DNA from: Gigaspora margarita
Taxonomy: Eukaryota > Glomeromycota > Glomeromycetes > Diversisporales > Gigasporaceae
Assembly: GCA_009809945.1 (NCBI GenBank)
Contig: WTPW01000025.1
Coordinates: 289,365-353,364, forward strand
DNA length: 64,000 bases
Direction: 5' to 3'
How positions within the stretch are numbered: the stretch's first letter is position 1; each line of letters begins with the position of its first letter. Below, piece by piece: positions 37,414 to 48,644 of this stretch. Both the position numbers and the translations under genes were made by a program. The notes beneath the pieces were generated by a model. That model was not told the DNA's origin. It did no database searches and worked only from the letters and a program-made list of their open reading frames with translations.

Positions 37414-37721
37414 TTGTACATGGGGTGTTTGAACACTGATATAATAATTTTTATAAATTAAAAGATTTTTTATTAAAATAAAAAATAATTTAATTAATAT
37501 TAGGGTTAGGGTAAGAACTGGGATAGGGCAGGGGCATAGTTTATACCAAAATTTTACAAGAAATTTTTTTTCTTAGAACCCATAGATTGTTTTTTAAGCA
37601 AAATTTTAAGATACAATTAATTTTTGTTTTTTTTTCTTTATGTTTGTTGTACAAAAATAATCTGCATACTGCATTTTTCTATATGATTGTGTAGTACAGT
37701 GTTCAAACACCCCATGTACAA
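37414..37721. mobile_element. MITE with perfect 25-bp terminal inverted repeats, 308 bp
   Basis: It starts TTGTACATGGGGTGTTTGAA and continues with CACTG; the end is the exact complement. The interior includes TTAGGGTTAGGGTAAGAAC at 37500, which is not a telomere. No target duplication could be defined because the ends are palindromic with the flank. Unbroken ends suggest recent activity. Confidence 0.85.
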
Positions 37722-37802
37722 ATAGAAATGCTCTAAAATATATATATTTGAAACTTTTACTATAAAATATTTTTTTAAAATTTACTAGAAACAGAGAACA
37801 AA

Positions 37803-37928
37803 ATAGGTTTAGGTCGCAGATAAATTAGTCTGAGCTCCCATTCTTGCATGTAATTTACTAGATAGTATACTCCATGTAGTAACTTATTAAATTACTAATA
37901 AAGATATGAGCAAGACCTCACCTTAAAA
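37803..37928 (+). mobile_element. 5'-truncated LINE 3' end, 126 bp
   Basis: It matches the last 126 bp of the LINE (from 19988, motif AGATAAATTAGTCTGAGC) and ends AGACCTCACCTTAAAA. The 13-mer AACAGAGAACAAA lies on both sides (37790-37802 and 37929-37941). It is a classic truncated LINE insertion. Confidence 0.9.
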
Positions 37929-38861
37929 AACAGAGAACAAAGTACATATTATATGGTTTATAGGCAAGTTAAATAATGTAGGACTTTTGCATCTAATTGG
38001 ATAATAATTATTGTAATTTTATTTTATTTTTAAAGTTTTGTCTATATTGAAGAATAGTGTACAATAATAAGTATAGTCTTGTATTTTTATATTTTGCATT
38101 AAATAGAGCTTTTTGTCTAGTATCACATAAATGATTTTTTAATTTGTGCAATAAAAAAATTTGCATGTTGGATATTGCATAATCCATAAACATTCTAAAC
38201 TATTATAATAATATATTAATTTGCTTTGTCTAATTATTGATTTAAAAATAAAAATTATTATATTAGAAACAGAGTATAACAAAAAGTATAGTTTTTATAA
38301 AAGGAACATAAAGTATATAGAATATATTAGACATATTAAATGGTATATATGATTTTCTAGTAGCATAATAAAAAATATAGTATGAACTGAAAATATTGTT
38401 CTATTTTATAGACAGTATTATTTATAATAATAAATTAATTTTTATATTTGGCACTTGATTAAAGCCCATAAATTGTAAATTGCACTAACTTATTAGATTT
38501 CTTTGTCTCAAATTTTAGCTAAAAAATTTGTTAAAAATCTTTGCTAAAGAATAATTGCACACCTTGTATTAAAATAATCTGGAGTTGAACTAGTACTTGT
38601 TAATCTATAATTGCACTTCTTATATTTTCTAGAAACAATATATTAAGTATGTAAAACATATTTTTAGCTATATTAAATGACATATATAATTTTTAGTATA
38701 CAATAAAAAAATATAGTATGAACTAAAAATATTGTTCTATTGTATAAGCAGTTTTGTTTATAAAATGATATATTAGTTTTTCTTGGCACTTGATTTAAAA
38801 GCTATTGATTGTTACTATCTTTTAATTTTATTATTTTATAATGAGCTACTATTTAAATTAC

Positions 38862-39295
38862 TGTATATGTCTGAAAATAAGCTACTATCTAAAATAAGCT
38901 ACCCCTTGATTTTTTTCAAAAATCTTAAAAAACCTGTTAGCAGTTGCTACCTATAAAAGTCCAAATTTTACTAATTAAACCTTTTTAGCACATCAAAATA
39001 CACATATACTAAAAATTTGGTGTCATTTGGACAACTTTTTATTAGTACATTTTTTAATTTTTTCAAAAAACTCAATATTTCGAAAATAAGCTACCCATGT
39101 TTTTTGTATAATTTTTTGGCCAAAAAAGGGGATGCTAAAGCCTTGTACCTTATTAGGGTTCGTTTTTGATGCATTTAGGGTTAGCAGGTTATTTAGATAT
39201 CAAGAATACAATTTATACAGTATGTAAATCAATATGTGAAGATACAAGGCTTTAGACGACCCCAAAAAAGGTAGCTTATTTTTGAACACATATGG
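38862..39295. mobile_element. TA-target MITE with AATAAGCTACC motifs (family D), carrying a nested MITE
   Basis: It starts CTGTATATGTCTGAAAATAA, ends TTATTTTTGAACACATATGG, and has TA on both sides. A second element (39128-39263) sits in its right half. Confidence 0.8.
39128..39263. mobile_element. Small MITE nested in family D copy
   Basis: GGGGATGCTAAAGCCTTGTA and the inverted TACAAGGCTTTAGACGACCCC-type end (its last 20 bases suffice) define it. AAAAAA lies on both sides. The host D element continues uninterrupted as AAAAAAGGTAGC after it. Confidence 0.75.
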
Positions 39296-39805
39296 TACAC
39301 TAACTTAGTATTTTAATTTCTTTGTTTTGAATTCTAACTAGAGATTTTTGCTAAAGCATATATTGGAATAAATTATATTTGATCTAGTACAGAACACTAA
39401 AATATTTACAGAGTGTAAGGTTTTACAAAACTTACTAAATATAAAAGAAACTACAGAAAAAGTCAAAAATAAGCAAACTAATTACTATAAATAGAAATAA
39501 TCTGCACAAAAAGGCCAAAAATAAACAAACAGATACCTTACTACTTTTTATATATTTTGGAATCCTATTGGTACTTGTTGATATAGAATTGCATTTACAC
39601 TTCCCTTGATTCTTATTTTATTTCTTATTTAGTTAGAGTTACTATTTATAGAAGATTATTGCAAATGATATTATCTTATGAAATCTTGATTATATATATA
39701 TATATATATATTGGATTCTTCTGTGTTTATAGCTATTATTACAGAATACATTACTTCTGCTTAGCACATTTTTGATTTGTTGACGTTAGTAACTAATATT
39801 AAAAT

Positions 39806-40048
39806 ATATGGGGGTGAGGCAGTAGAAAAGGGACAAATTTTTTCTAAGTAAAAGTTTTCTTGACTTTAAACTTAAATATCTTAACAACTATTTTACTAAA
39901 TTTAATAAAATTTTTTTATTTTAATCCTATATAATTTCAAGATTAAATAAAAAACTTTTAGCAAATTTGATTAAAATATTTAAATTTAAAGATTAAAAAA
40001 ATTTTACTAAAAATAATTTGTCCCTTTTCTACTGACTCATCCCCATAT
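39806..40048. mobile_element. MITE with TATGGGGGTGAGGCAGTAG ends, about 243 bp
   Basis: TATGGGGGTGAGGCAGTAGA and the inverted TCTACTGACTCATCCCCATA form the ends, continuing with AAAAGGGACAAATT/AATTTGTCCCTTTT. The centre is T/A-rich and self-complementary. No gene. Confidence 0.8.
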
Positions 40049-41089
40049 ACTGATCATTTAAAAATATATTAATTCTTTTATTCTAACTAAATATTGGCAA
40101 ATTCTTGTAGTAATACTAGTAAGCACTATGCCAATATTGTGTAATTTAAAAATGCTAGTTACATGCCAAAACTATTATTATTATTTCCTAATATAATTTG
40201 AAAAACGTTGTATATATATAATATATATAGAATTTGGTATTTTTGGCTAATAATACTAAATATTAAACTTTACCATTTAATTTCTTATTTCAATATTGCA
40301 ACTTACATTAATGCAATTAATGTACAAATTGAGATAGATATGCTTTCAAAATAGCAAATATAATTATGCTAGATATTGCTATCTTGTAATATGTAGCATT
40401 AGCTAGTAGTTTTCCATAATGCAAAGCATGCCAACCTTGAATTAAAATTTTAAACCATTACAGAACACCTATAGATTTTTTACAAAGACATTAATTAATA
40501 AGTTTTCTAATGTGATCTTATCCTAATTTTAATTTAACTCTAAAAAGTTTTATTGAGTTTTATTGAACAAAATCATGGAAGTAAAATTTTTTGTAGAAGA
40601 CTACAACAACTCTATCATAGCACAGAATCAGGTATAATGTAAAAATAAAACAAAATAGCTAACTTTCAAAATTGTTTAAAGTACAAAATTTGACTTACAA
40701 ATCCACTTTCTGTATTTTAAAAACAAATTTTCTGCAAAATTTTGCTATATATAAGGCTCTTATTAATATTGTCTAAATGCAAATTCTTACACTAATATCA
40801 AAAATTAACTTTTTAAAAAATGCAATTATAATCTGTAATTAGTTTTGGGTAATAGAACTTTAGGCATATTATTATTTGTTTGCTAAAATTTATGCAGCTA
40901 GGTATAGCTTCATCCATGTATACTTATTTTGTACAAGTGATACAAATTCAAAAAGGGAAATTAGCCAATCAAAGAATATAAAATATAACTATTCCAAATC
41001 AATCTAATAAATAATCAAGTTAAAAAAATATAAAAAAAACTCCAAAAAGAGAAAATACAAAAATAGTGAGTATTTAAACCTCTTTGGAC
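40049..41089. other. AT-rich intergenic sequence
   Basis: No gene or structured element recognised. Confidence 0.5.
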
Positions 41090-42050
41090 ACTAATTTTTG
41101 TTTTTATGTCAAATTTCCATTATGGGGATAAATTTTTTATTCAAGTCTGGAATCAAGGGTCCTTTTTGGTACCCTGACATTTGTTACATAGATAAGAATA
41201 CAACTAGCCACACATACAACTTTTGGTTGTCTTAATTTAAGTAGTCCACCTGAAGGTTCTATACTAGTTGCTATAACTGCTAAGGTTCTGCAATTTGATT
41301 TGATTTGATCAAATATTTGAACTCAAATCAAATTCAAATCCAAGATTTCAAATCAAATCAAATTCAAATTGGCAATATTTGATTTGATTTGAAAATTTAT
41401 ATTGAAAGTTCAAATTCAAATCAAATTCAAATTCAGAATTTCAAATTCAAATCAAATTCAAATCCAGAATTTCAAATCAAATCAAATTCAAATAAGCAAA
41501 ATATTTGATTTGATTTGAATTTGAGAAATCCTAATAACTGCAACCCAATTAGATGGTTGTCTATTTAAACCCTCTGGTTCCTGTTTCTTCTGCCAATCCT
41601 ACTTGTTTTACTGGTACAGCCCTCTGATACATTAGCCAGTCAAGGGTCAGTCCTGGATGCTATAAATGAATATCTTCTTAGGACTATTTTATTTTCACAG
41701 GACACTTGGTAGAGCATTTTCTGTTCCACACAGTTATTATCATGCTTTGGTAATTGTTGCTATAACTAAGGCCAACACTTGCAAGACAGGGTTACTCCTG
41801 TTTTTTTATTAATATCTACTTCTGTTCTTGTAAGGTTCGCTCCAATTCTAGCACCCATCTTATACTAATTTCTCAAACTTCCAAACCAGTTAGCCCAAAA
41901 GGGTCAATTTATCCAGCATTAGATGCTACTATGGTTTTTTTTTCTTTGGTACCTACTTCTATAGCATAGGTCCTTTTCTTCTAGTGCAACTTTGGCAACT
42001 AGGTTGATGAACTCCTATCCCTTTGGGCACTAATTGAAAATACAATAAAA
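41090..42050 (-). mobile_element. tRNA-headed retroposon, 3' part (family F copy 2), reverse orientation
   Basis: The complement aligns with 23915-24600, for example GGACCTATGCTATAGAAG, CAACCAAAAGTTGTAT and TATCTATGTAACAAAT. The tRNA-like head is missing, as in a 5'-truncated insertion. A family E MITE (41281-41533) splits it. Confidence 0.8.
41281..41533. mobile_element. TAGGGTTCC hAT-type MITE (family E, copy 2) inside retroposon F
   Basis: It starts TAAGGTTCTGCAATTTG and ends TTGAGAAATCCTA. The host octamer ATAACTGC is perfectly duplicated (41273-41280 and 41534-41541). Interior of AAATCAAATTC repeats. Confidence 0.9.
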
Positions 42051-42305
42051 ATTTTATATATAGAAACTAATTATTTATTTCTATGACCTTTAATTTTAAT
42101 CTTAATGCTTAAACCTAAATTTTTAATTCTTTTTAGATTGTATTCCACACAACAATAAGCATTCTAGTCTAATAAAGCCTAATAAGTGATAAAGCTCTTG
42201 TTATTTATGATTAACAAAACTATTTTGTCAAAAGACTTCCAAATAGTAAATTTACAATTGATAAAATCTATATCATTTGATAAACCTATAATGATTAATA
42301 AAACC

Positions 42306-42596
42306 AGGACCCTAGACATCTTTCATATAGATTATAACTGGTTTTTGGCCAATTTTGATCTAATTTGCTAAAAATAACAAAATATTTGTTTAAATAACTT
42401 TTGATCTAGTAATCAGAATCGAATAAACTTTTTTTGTTAGTGCACCTTACTGAGAGCTTATCTTAAAACAGTTTATTCAAATTGGACTACTGGATGCCAA
42501 GATAATTGCCAAAACTGTTTTTTTTGCTTTTCAAATTTTAGGAATTTTTGATAAAATAAGTAATGTATTACCTTTGTACTAGATGTTCAAGGTCCT
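42306..42596. mobile_element. AGGACCC MITE (family C) with perfect 8-bp duplication
   Basis: Starts AGGACCCTAGACATC, ends AGATGTTCAAGGTCCT, and is flanked by ATAAAACC on both sides (42298-42305 and 42597-42604). The interior matches the copies at 29208 and 36269. Confidence 0.9.
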
Positions 42597-42889
42597 ATAA
42601 AACCTAAGCAATTTTTGGGCCAAAGATTGTTTCTAATCTCAAAATTGTACATTTGAACCAATAGAATTACAAAATATTGTATAACAAAGCAAATATAAAA
42701 ACAAAAAAATGTGAAATTTATTATAACTTTTTGAAAAATGGTAGGATATGTAATGAATTTGTAATGATAAAAATTGTAATTTAGATAATAAAATTTTTAG
42801 ATAGTACAAAATATAATGCAATTCATACTATAATGTTTAAAATATTTAAATCAAGATTATTAAAAAGATTAAAATTAGTTTATTAATTA

Positions 42890-43530
42890 AAAAAAAATTA
42901 AAAAAATTATTTATTCATATTCCAAACTTTTTGAATTTTTTTAAACTTTAAGTAATAATATTTTGACAACTACCAAATCAATTTTATTATTTTTTTTTAG
43001 TTGAAGCCTACAAATTTAAAAAATTTAAATAAAAAATGTATATGATAGTTGCCAAGATATTATTTTTTAAAGTTTTAAAAATTTAAACAAACTATCAAAA
43101 TAAAGGCTATGCCAAAATTTTTTAGACTCTTTTTTTGAGATATATCAATACAGATAATAATTATTAGTAATAATTAATAGTGAATCTTATTATATAGCAA
43201 TTATATCTTTCAATAAACTTTTTTATTTAAATTCTACAGATTTGTAGAAATTAAATAAAAGAAAGTTTACCAAAATTAATTTGATAGTTATTGAGATATT
43301 ATTGCTCAAAGTTTAAAAAATTATAATGCAGCCTTTATTTTGATAAATAGTTTGATTTTTTAAAACTTTGAACATTAATATCTTGACAACCATCAAGCCA
43401 AATTCAATAATCTTTTTTTATTTTTTATTGCATTTTATAAATCTGTAGAATTCAAATAAAAAAAATTATTAAATTGATTTAGTTGTTGTCAAAATCCATT
43501 ATTCAAAGTTTTAAAAAATTCAAACCATCT
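42890..43530. repeat. Alternating inverted repeats of a TTTAAACTTTGA ... CTACAGATTTGTAG unit
   Basis: Four related blocks with AAACTTT, ATCTTGACAACCATCAA and ATTCTACAGATTTGTAGAA alternate in orientation, forming stacked hairpins. A similar block occurs at 49056-49215. The last block abuts CAATTGTCTCTCTCTATAGT (43536), which resembles the complement of 49011-49040. No gene inside. Confidence 0.65.
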
Positions 43531-43981
43531 GCAATTGTCTCTCTCTATAGTCATACTCTATAAAGTTACACCTTTATTTTTAAGTATCCAATATTGTGTG
43601 ACAAACTTAAACATAGTACAAAACCTTATTATAGTCACAAATCATTTATAATCACTATCACCAACATAATTTAATAAATATATAAATTTAAAAAATAATA
43701 TAATGTTCACCATAGGTAATTATTACCTGTGATCTACAATATATAAATAAAAAATAAATCATTTTTATCAAAACAAAAAACTAACCTTTTTAATGTTAGA
43801 GTTAGAGTAAGGGTTAGGAATAGTGATGTGCCACGTACAGTACTATACGTACAGTACTGTACGTACTGTACGTACTGTACGCTAAAATTTTTGCCGATCA
43901 TTTATTAAGAGTGCCTGCCTGATGTGCCAATTGACCAATCAAATTCGTTAATTGATCAACACAGATAATTCCCGAAGAAGC

Positions 43982-44222
43982 TTTCGACTTTGACTTACGC
44001 TTTGATTTTCACTTTGACTCTCGCTTTGACTTTCACATTGACTTTCACTTTGACTCTCACTTTGACTTCGCTTTAATTTTCGTTTTGACTTTGATTTTCG
44101 CTTTGACTCTCCTTGCTTTGATTTGATCTTCAACTTTTATTTTGGCTTTCACTATGACTTCACTCTAATTTTTATTTTACTTTGATCTTCTCTTTGACTT
44201 TCGTTTTTTGACTTTCACTTTT
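43982..44222 (-). repeat. 12-bp-type minisatellite inside element B2
   Basis: TTTCACTTTGAC-type units, the complement of 187-428. The SQSE-rich 61-codon frame on the minus strand (43948-44133) is identical to the one in copy B1. Confidence 0.75.
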
Positions 44223-44355
44223 ATTTCGAGAATTTTTTCCGTGTTGAATTCACAAAAATATAATTTTGATCAATCAATCGTTTAAATAAGTTATTTAAGT
44301 TTAATGAATATTTTATACTTTGCTTCTTGTTTATTAATGTTAATTTAGCTAATTA

Positions 44356-44620
44356 GGCCAGACCAAGTTGATTATGTGTTTTACATTACCCCCCCCCCCT
44401 CCTCAGAGCTCCTCCTCTCCCTCATAGTAAAAAAAATTTAGATAAATATACATAGGGCTACAGGATATTTCGGAAAATTTTTATACAGTCATGGAACAAT
44501 TCGGAAAAATTTTTTTTTTGAAAAAAAATTTTTTAAAATTTTACTATGGAACCACCCCTCCTCCCCCCTCTTCTGGAGGGGAGAGGGGGTAATGTAACAC
44601 ATAATCAACTTGGTCCGGCC
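44356..44620. mobile_element. GGCC-ended MITE (family A, copy 4) nested in element B2
   Basis: The ends are GGCCAGACCAAGTTGATTAT and ATAATCAACTTGGTCCGGCC. C-run and G-run blocks lie next to ACATTAC/GTAATGT. Flanks TTA and TAA are compatible with a 3-bp target with one change. The left half corresponds to positions 1-52. Confidence 0.85.
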
Positions 44621-44861
44621 TAAATACAAAGGATTTTAATGTTAAAAATAATCGCATATTAAATCTTTTTATTCGTATTATTTATTTATGTATAAAGATC
44701 TTTTTAATCAATACATTAAAATTCGTAAAGTCATAAATTTGTTAGCGAAATTCGTGAATAATACCTTTAGCTTTTTCTTGTAAAAAAATTAATTGCATCT
44801 TAAAGCTATTTTAGTGGTATTGTATAATTATTATAATCAGGCTACCATTTTTTCTGGGCGA

Positions 44862-44930
44862 CGCTATGAAGTCTTGTAGCTTAGTCGCTTAGTATAGCTC
44901 GGAGATCGAACAGGCCCTTAATTGTAATAT
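44862..44930 (+). other. tRNA-like (A-box/B-box) remnant
   Basis: TAGCTTAGTCGCTTAG resembles an A box, and GGAGATCGAACAGGCCC a weak B box about 30 bp later. Too short and diverged to be a tRNA gene; possibly a SINE head inside element B2. Confidence 0.25.
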
Positions 44931-45643
44931 TGGGCCACTATATGTAAGAATTTTTATTTTGGCCCTCATCCGTAATTATTTTCATTTTTGGACCTAAATA
45001 CCTTTATTATATAATCTTAATTTTTTATATATTGCAGAATCGCGGATCGCTTAAAAAAAAAAATTTTTTTTTATATATAAGTACTATACGTACTGTACGT
45101 ACTGTACGTACTGTACGTACTGTACGCTAAAAAAATTTGGGTAACATATAAATGGCACATCACTAGTTAGGAATTAGAAAAGTGCTTTATATATAGTAAA
45201 ATTTGCAAAAAATTTTTTTTTGCATAAAAAAAAGTACCGTAAAAGATCATATACAAGTCCAGGTCTCTTACATTCCACCAAAAAAATTAATTAGTAAAAA
45301 AAGGAAATTAATTAGTAAAAAATAAAGGTGGGTCTGATATATGAGGGGATCTTGTATATGATCTTTTATGGTAGTTTCATAGACAAATTTCTAGATTAGA
45401 AGCAATTTTTTAAAAATCTTTGTTTTTTTGTTTGTTTTTGTTATACAAAAATTGATTTACATGTTACACCTAATCTAAATTTTGATGGGCTATTGTATAC
45501 AGGTGATACACCTGTAGTGTATATTAGAATTCTCCTAAATTTAATTAATAAATAAACATCTTTACTATAACTAATTTTTAAATAATTCAAGCAATTAATC
45601 TAATTGCCAACAAAAGTTCTATAGTGCCTGATGCAAAAATATA

Positions 45644-46171
45644 CTATATGTGTGCAGAAATAGGCTTCTACCTAAAATAATCTACCCTTTTGACCAAAAA
45701 TCTCAAAAACATCTTTGACACAAAATAAGCTACCCCATGATTAACAATAGTCATTGCATTATAAAGTCCAAATTTTACTATTGCTATTATTACTATTGCT
45801 TAAGTAAACCTATTCAGAAAATCAAATACATATGCTCTAAAATTTGTAGCAAATTTGGAGACCATTTTAATATTTGACTTTTAAATTTTATATTCAATAA
45901 AAAAATTAAAAAACATATTTGGCGAACATAAAATTAAATGTTAAATAATAAAAAGTACTCTGATTTGTATAAAAATTCAGAAAATATACATTTTAATTTC
46001 TTGAACATATTTACTTAAGAGTTTATAATTGATTTACATAGCAAACTTTGAACTTTACTATGTATTGACTGCTTGCAATTGCTAAAAAACTTCTTTTATC
46101 TGAAAATAAGCTACACCTGATTTCTGTGTAACTTATTGCCTAAAAAGGTGCATCTTTTCAGACACATATGC
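45644..46171. mobile_element. TA-target MITE with AATAAGCTACC motifs (family D), longer copy
   Basis: It starts CTATATGTGTGCAGAAATAG and ends TTTTCAGACACATATGC, with TA outside. Two AATAAGCTACMCC blocks lie in opposite halves. The middle (45780-46060) is a foldback not present in the shorter copies. Confidence 0.65.
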
Positions 46172-46234
46172 TAATTAGAACATCTACCCAATCTTTTAGG
46201 GCCTTAATTTAATACAGGCAACCCTCGTTAATAT

Positions 46235-46782
46235 TGTCATGGTGAAATGCAGTACGCAGGGTATTTGGGAGAAAATAGAAGTAAAGCGAACGATCGATCA
46301 TTAGGTTGTGCATGTGATGCATGTGACGCGCAGGTGATCGATCGGGAATTATGATTATGAGATCAACAAATTGATCAATTATGGGCAATCGGTAAAATAA
46401 TATGCCGGGGTGAGGTAACGATCAGGGTAACCAGTACCGGATCGTGAGTAAGATCAATAAAATATGCATAAAATATGAAGTAATTAATAAGAAACAATGG
46501 ATCGTATGATCCAAATATGACGTATATAATATATGAGTCAATCAAATATTTAAGCGAAGCGATTAGGGTAGTTAAGGGGGTCGTCAATTAATCATTAGTT
46601 AGTTTTAGTTAGTATCGAATATCCCTTTGTAATAAACCGCTTATATTATTAATAAACAAATAAAGTTAATAGAAACACTTGCCTTGTATATTGAGTTCAG
46701 TTCCCTTGGTGCCTAATTATTAGTGCCTCTACCATCCGGGTTAGACTTTTCTTTGACGAAAGTCATAGATTAACCCACGACA
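46235..46782 (+). repeat. 5' LTR
   Basis: TG...CA repeat with terminal TGTC/GACA. It is less AT-rich than surrounding DNA, with GATCGATC clusters at 46292-46345. ACAAATAAAGTTAAT near 46657 could serve as polyadenylation signal in the LTR. Confidence 0.9.
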
Positions 46783-46840
46783 CGAGAACCTGGGTAGATT
46801 ACTATCGATCTCGCTAAAGGATTGACCAACGGACCACATA

Positions 46841-48052
46841 ATGAACTTGATGTTGTGGTATAGGGATGGTGGTGGAGACAAAGATGAAACCGTCGGCATT
46901 AAGGAAGGCAAAGTGTCCGACGAAGGCTTGGAGCCTACACCACATCATGAGACCAGCTTGTTCAATTTGTTCCGGGATAGTGTTGGTCGCGATGATATCG
47001 ATGAGGGTGAAATGAAGCGTGTGGAGAATGTTGATGTAGCAGAGATAGTTGAAGCAATGGGAGTAGTAAGTAATATGATTGATGAAGGCAATGATGCAGC
47101 ATTCGACGTACCTTGTAATGAAATCGCTGCCGGAAGTATACTTGCGCGATCTGGTAGTGAAAATAACGCGACTGAATTTGGTGGTGATGTTGTAAAGAAC
47201 GATGGTGAAGATGTTAATTTAAATGTGCAAAATAATGAGAATAATGTAAATGTGGGTGGACGAACAGAAAATGCAAACATACCTGGCGTTAGATTTGAGA
47301 AGCATGATGATGGGTCCGACTGTACTGATTGGATCGATTCTAATCACAGAAAAGAAATAAACGAATGCAAGTCGTTAGTGATTGAATCGGAATTAACAAC
47401 ATCTAGAAGTAATGAGGCTTACGTTAATAATGATGAAAATAAGAAAGCCATTCCTAATCGAAAGTCTGCCGGAGATATGGGGGATGATCCCAAAGATAGT
47501 ATTAATGGGGATAAAGCTCTCGATGGTAGAGCTGGAAACATTAGTATTGGGATGGGAAATATTAAAGGAATGCGGGATGAACAAAATGAAATATAAATAC
47601 CGGCACGAATTCAATTTTCATGATGAAAAATCTTGGAGCGATGAACGCCTTGATTGTAATGAGGAATTGGTAATAAAATCCGAAAGAGAAGAGAAGGGCA
47701 GGTTGGACGTAAGGAATAAGGCGAATAGGTTAGGGGATAATGGAGTAAAAGGTAAAGGAATGGAGGTAAAAATTTATGATTATTTTGATGAAGCGGTAAT
47801 GAAGTGTATGAGGAACGATCGTGGGGATAGTAAAAGAAAAGTAGGTGTTAGTAAGGTGTTCAAGGATAAGGATATGCAAAGAAAAACGAATAAAAGGAAA
47901 AAGCATACGAAAAGACTTAAGAATGAACACTTACCCAAAATCCGAATTACGCACGTATTCGATCGTGGGAGGATATTGTTGGAAAATCTGTGGAAGATTA
48001 TGAGAATATGGGGATTAGTTGTGAAAATATTGTTGGGAAGAAGGCCTTGTAG
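46841..48052 (+). pseudogene. Gag-like acidic protein of the LTR element, frameshifted
   Basis: A 251-codon frame (46841-47596) starts at the first ATG after the LTR. It is rich in Asp, Glu, Asn and Gly with no hydrophobic core segment. The reading continues in another frame from about 47590 (YKYRHEFNFHDEKSW) through a Lys-rich region (RKTNKRKKHTKRLK). It shifts once more near 47965 (SWEDIVGKSVEDYENMGIS), ending at a TAG near 48050. Two shifts point to decay, although a programmed shift at the first site cannot be excluded. No zinc knuckle found. Family not recognised; the gag-like role is inferred from position. Confidence 0.55.
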
Positions 48053-48095
48053 ATGTTGGAAACTCCGAGGATGAAGTTCCTGGGGTTCTAGCTTG

Positions 48096-48644
48096 TGTCA
48101 TGGTGAAATGCAGTACGCAGGGTATTTGGGAGAAAATAGAAGTAAAGCGAACGATCGATCATTAGGTTGTGCACGTGATGCATGTGATGCGCAGGTGATC
48201 GATCAGGAATTATGATTATGAGATCAACGAATTGATCAATTATGGGCAATCGGTAAAATAATATGCCAGGGTAAGGTAACGATCAGGGTAACCAGTACCG
48301 GATCGTGAGTAAGATCAATAAAATATGCATAAAATATGAAGTAATTAATAAGAAACAATGGATCGTATGATCCAAATATGACATATGTAATATATGAGTC
48401 AATCAAATATTTAAGCGAAGCGATTAGGGTAGTTAAGGGGGTCNTCAATTAATNATTAGNTAGTTTTAGTTAGTATCGAATATCCCTTTGTAATAAACCG
48501 CTTATATTATTAATAAACAAATAAAGTTAATAGAAACACTTGCCTTATATAAGTTTGGTTCGTTTGGTGCCTAATTAATTATTAGTGCCTCTACCATCCG
48601 GGTTAGACTTTTCTTTGATGAAAGTCATAGATTAACCCACGACA
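48096..48644 (+). repeat. 3' LTR
   Basis: Same as the 5' LTR apart from scattered substitutions and short indels, including a few bases after CTTGCCTT. Contains N at about 48444-48460. Confidence 0.9.

Larger units (their letters stand above)
38270..39630. repeat. Diverged direct repeats of about 360 bp, interrupted by a MITE
   Basis: 38272-38475 and 38630-38815 share ATATAGTATGAACTRAAAAT, ATTGTTCTAT and TTGGCACTTGATT. The following segment (TTTGCTAAAG ... GGTACTTGTT) recurs near 38545, 39350 and 39560. This is two to three tandem units, the last ones split by the element at 38862-39295. Confidence 0.6.
43823..45163 (+). mobile_element. Complete GTGATGTGCC element with GTAC-rich ends (copy B2), 1.34 kb
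   Basis: It begins GTGATGTGCCACGTACAGTA and ends with the inverted TGGCACATCAC, between TA dinucleotides (43821-43822 and 45164-45165). Next to both ends are runs of GTACTGTACGTACTGT. The left 570 bp are the inverted copy of 1-585. A GGCC MITE (44356-44620) is nested inside. TA target suggests Tc1/mariner-type mobilisation, but no transposase is encoded. Confidence 0.85.
46235..48644 (+). mobile_element. Short LTR retrotransposon, non-autonomous
   Basis: Two direct repeats of about 548 bp (46235-46782 and 48096-48644) begin TGTCATGG and end CACGACA, enclosing 1313 bp. ATAT flanks both sides (46231-46234 and 48645-48648; AATAT if the last A is counted as target). The repeats differ at few positions by eye, some uncertain because copy 2 contains N. 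The interior encodes an acidic hydrophilic frame only. No protease, reverse transcriptase or integrase is visible, so it must depend on helper proteins. Confidence 0.9.

Noticed and set aside
37495-37515. TTAGGGTTAGGG-like sequence as an internal telomere (also near 31825, 43800, 59155)
   Set aside because: Only one or two units, inside MITEs and not in tandem arrays.
43536-43560. Left end of a pogo-type element matching 49011-49040
   Set aside because: Similar end sequences are present, but no matching partner end or TA flank could be defined.
46375-46587. 70-codon minus-strand frame repeated at 48236-48448
   Set aside because: Antisense frame within the two LTRs; duplicated because the LTRs are.
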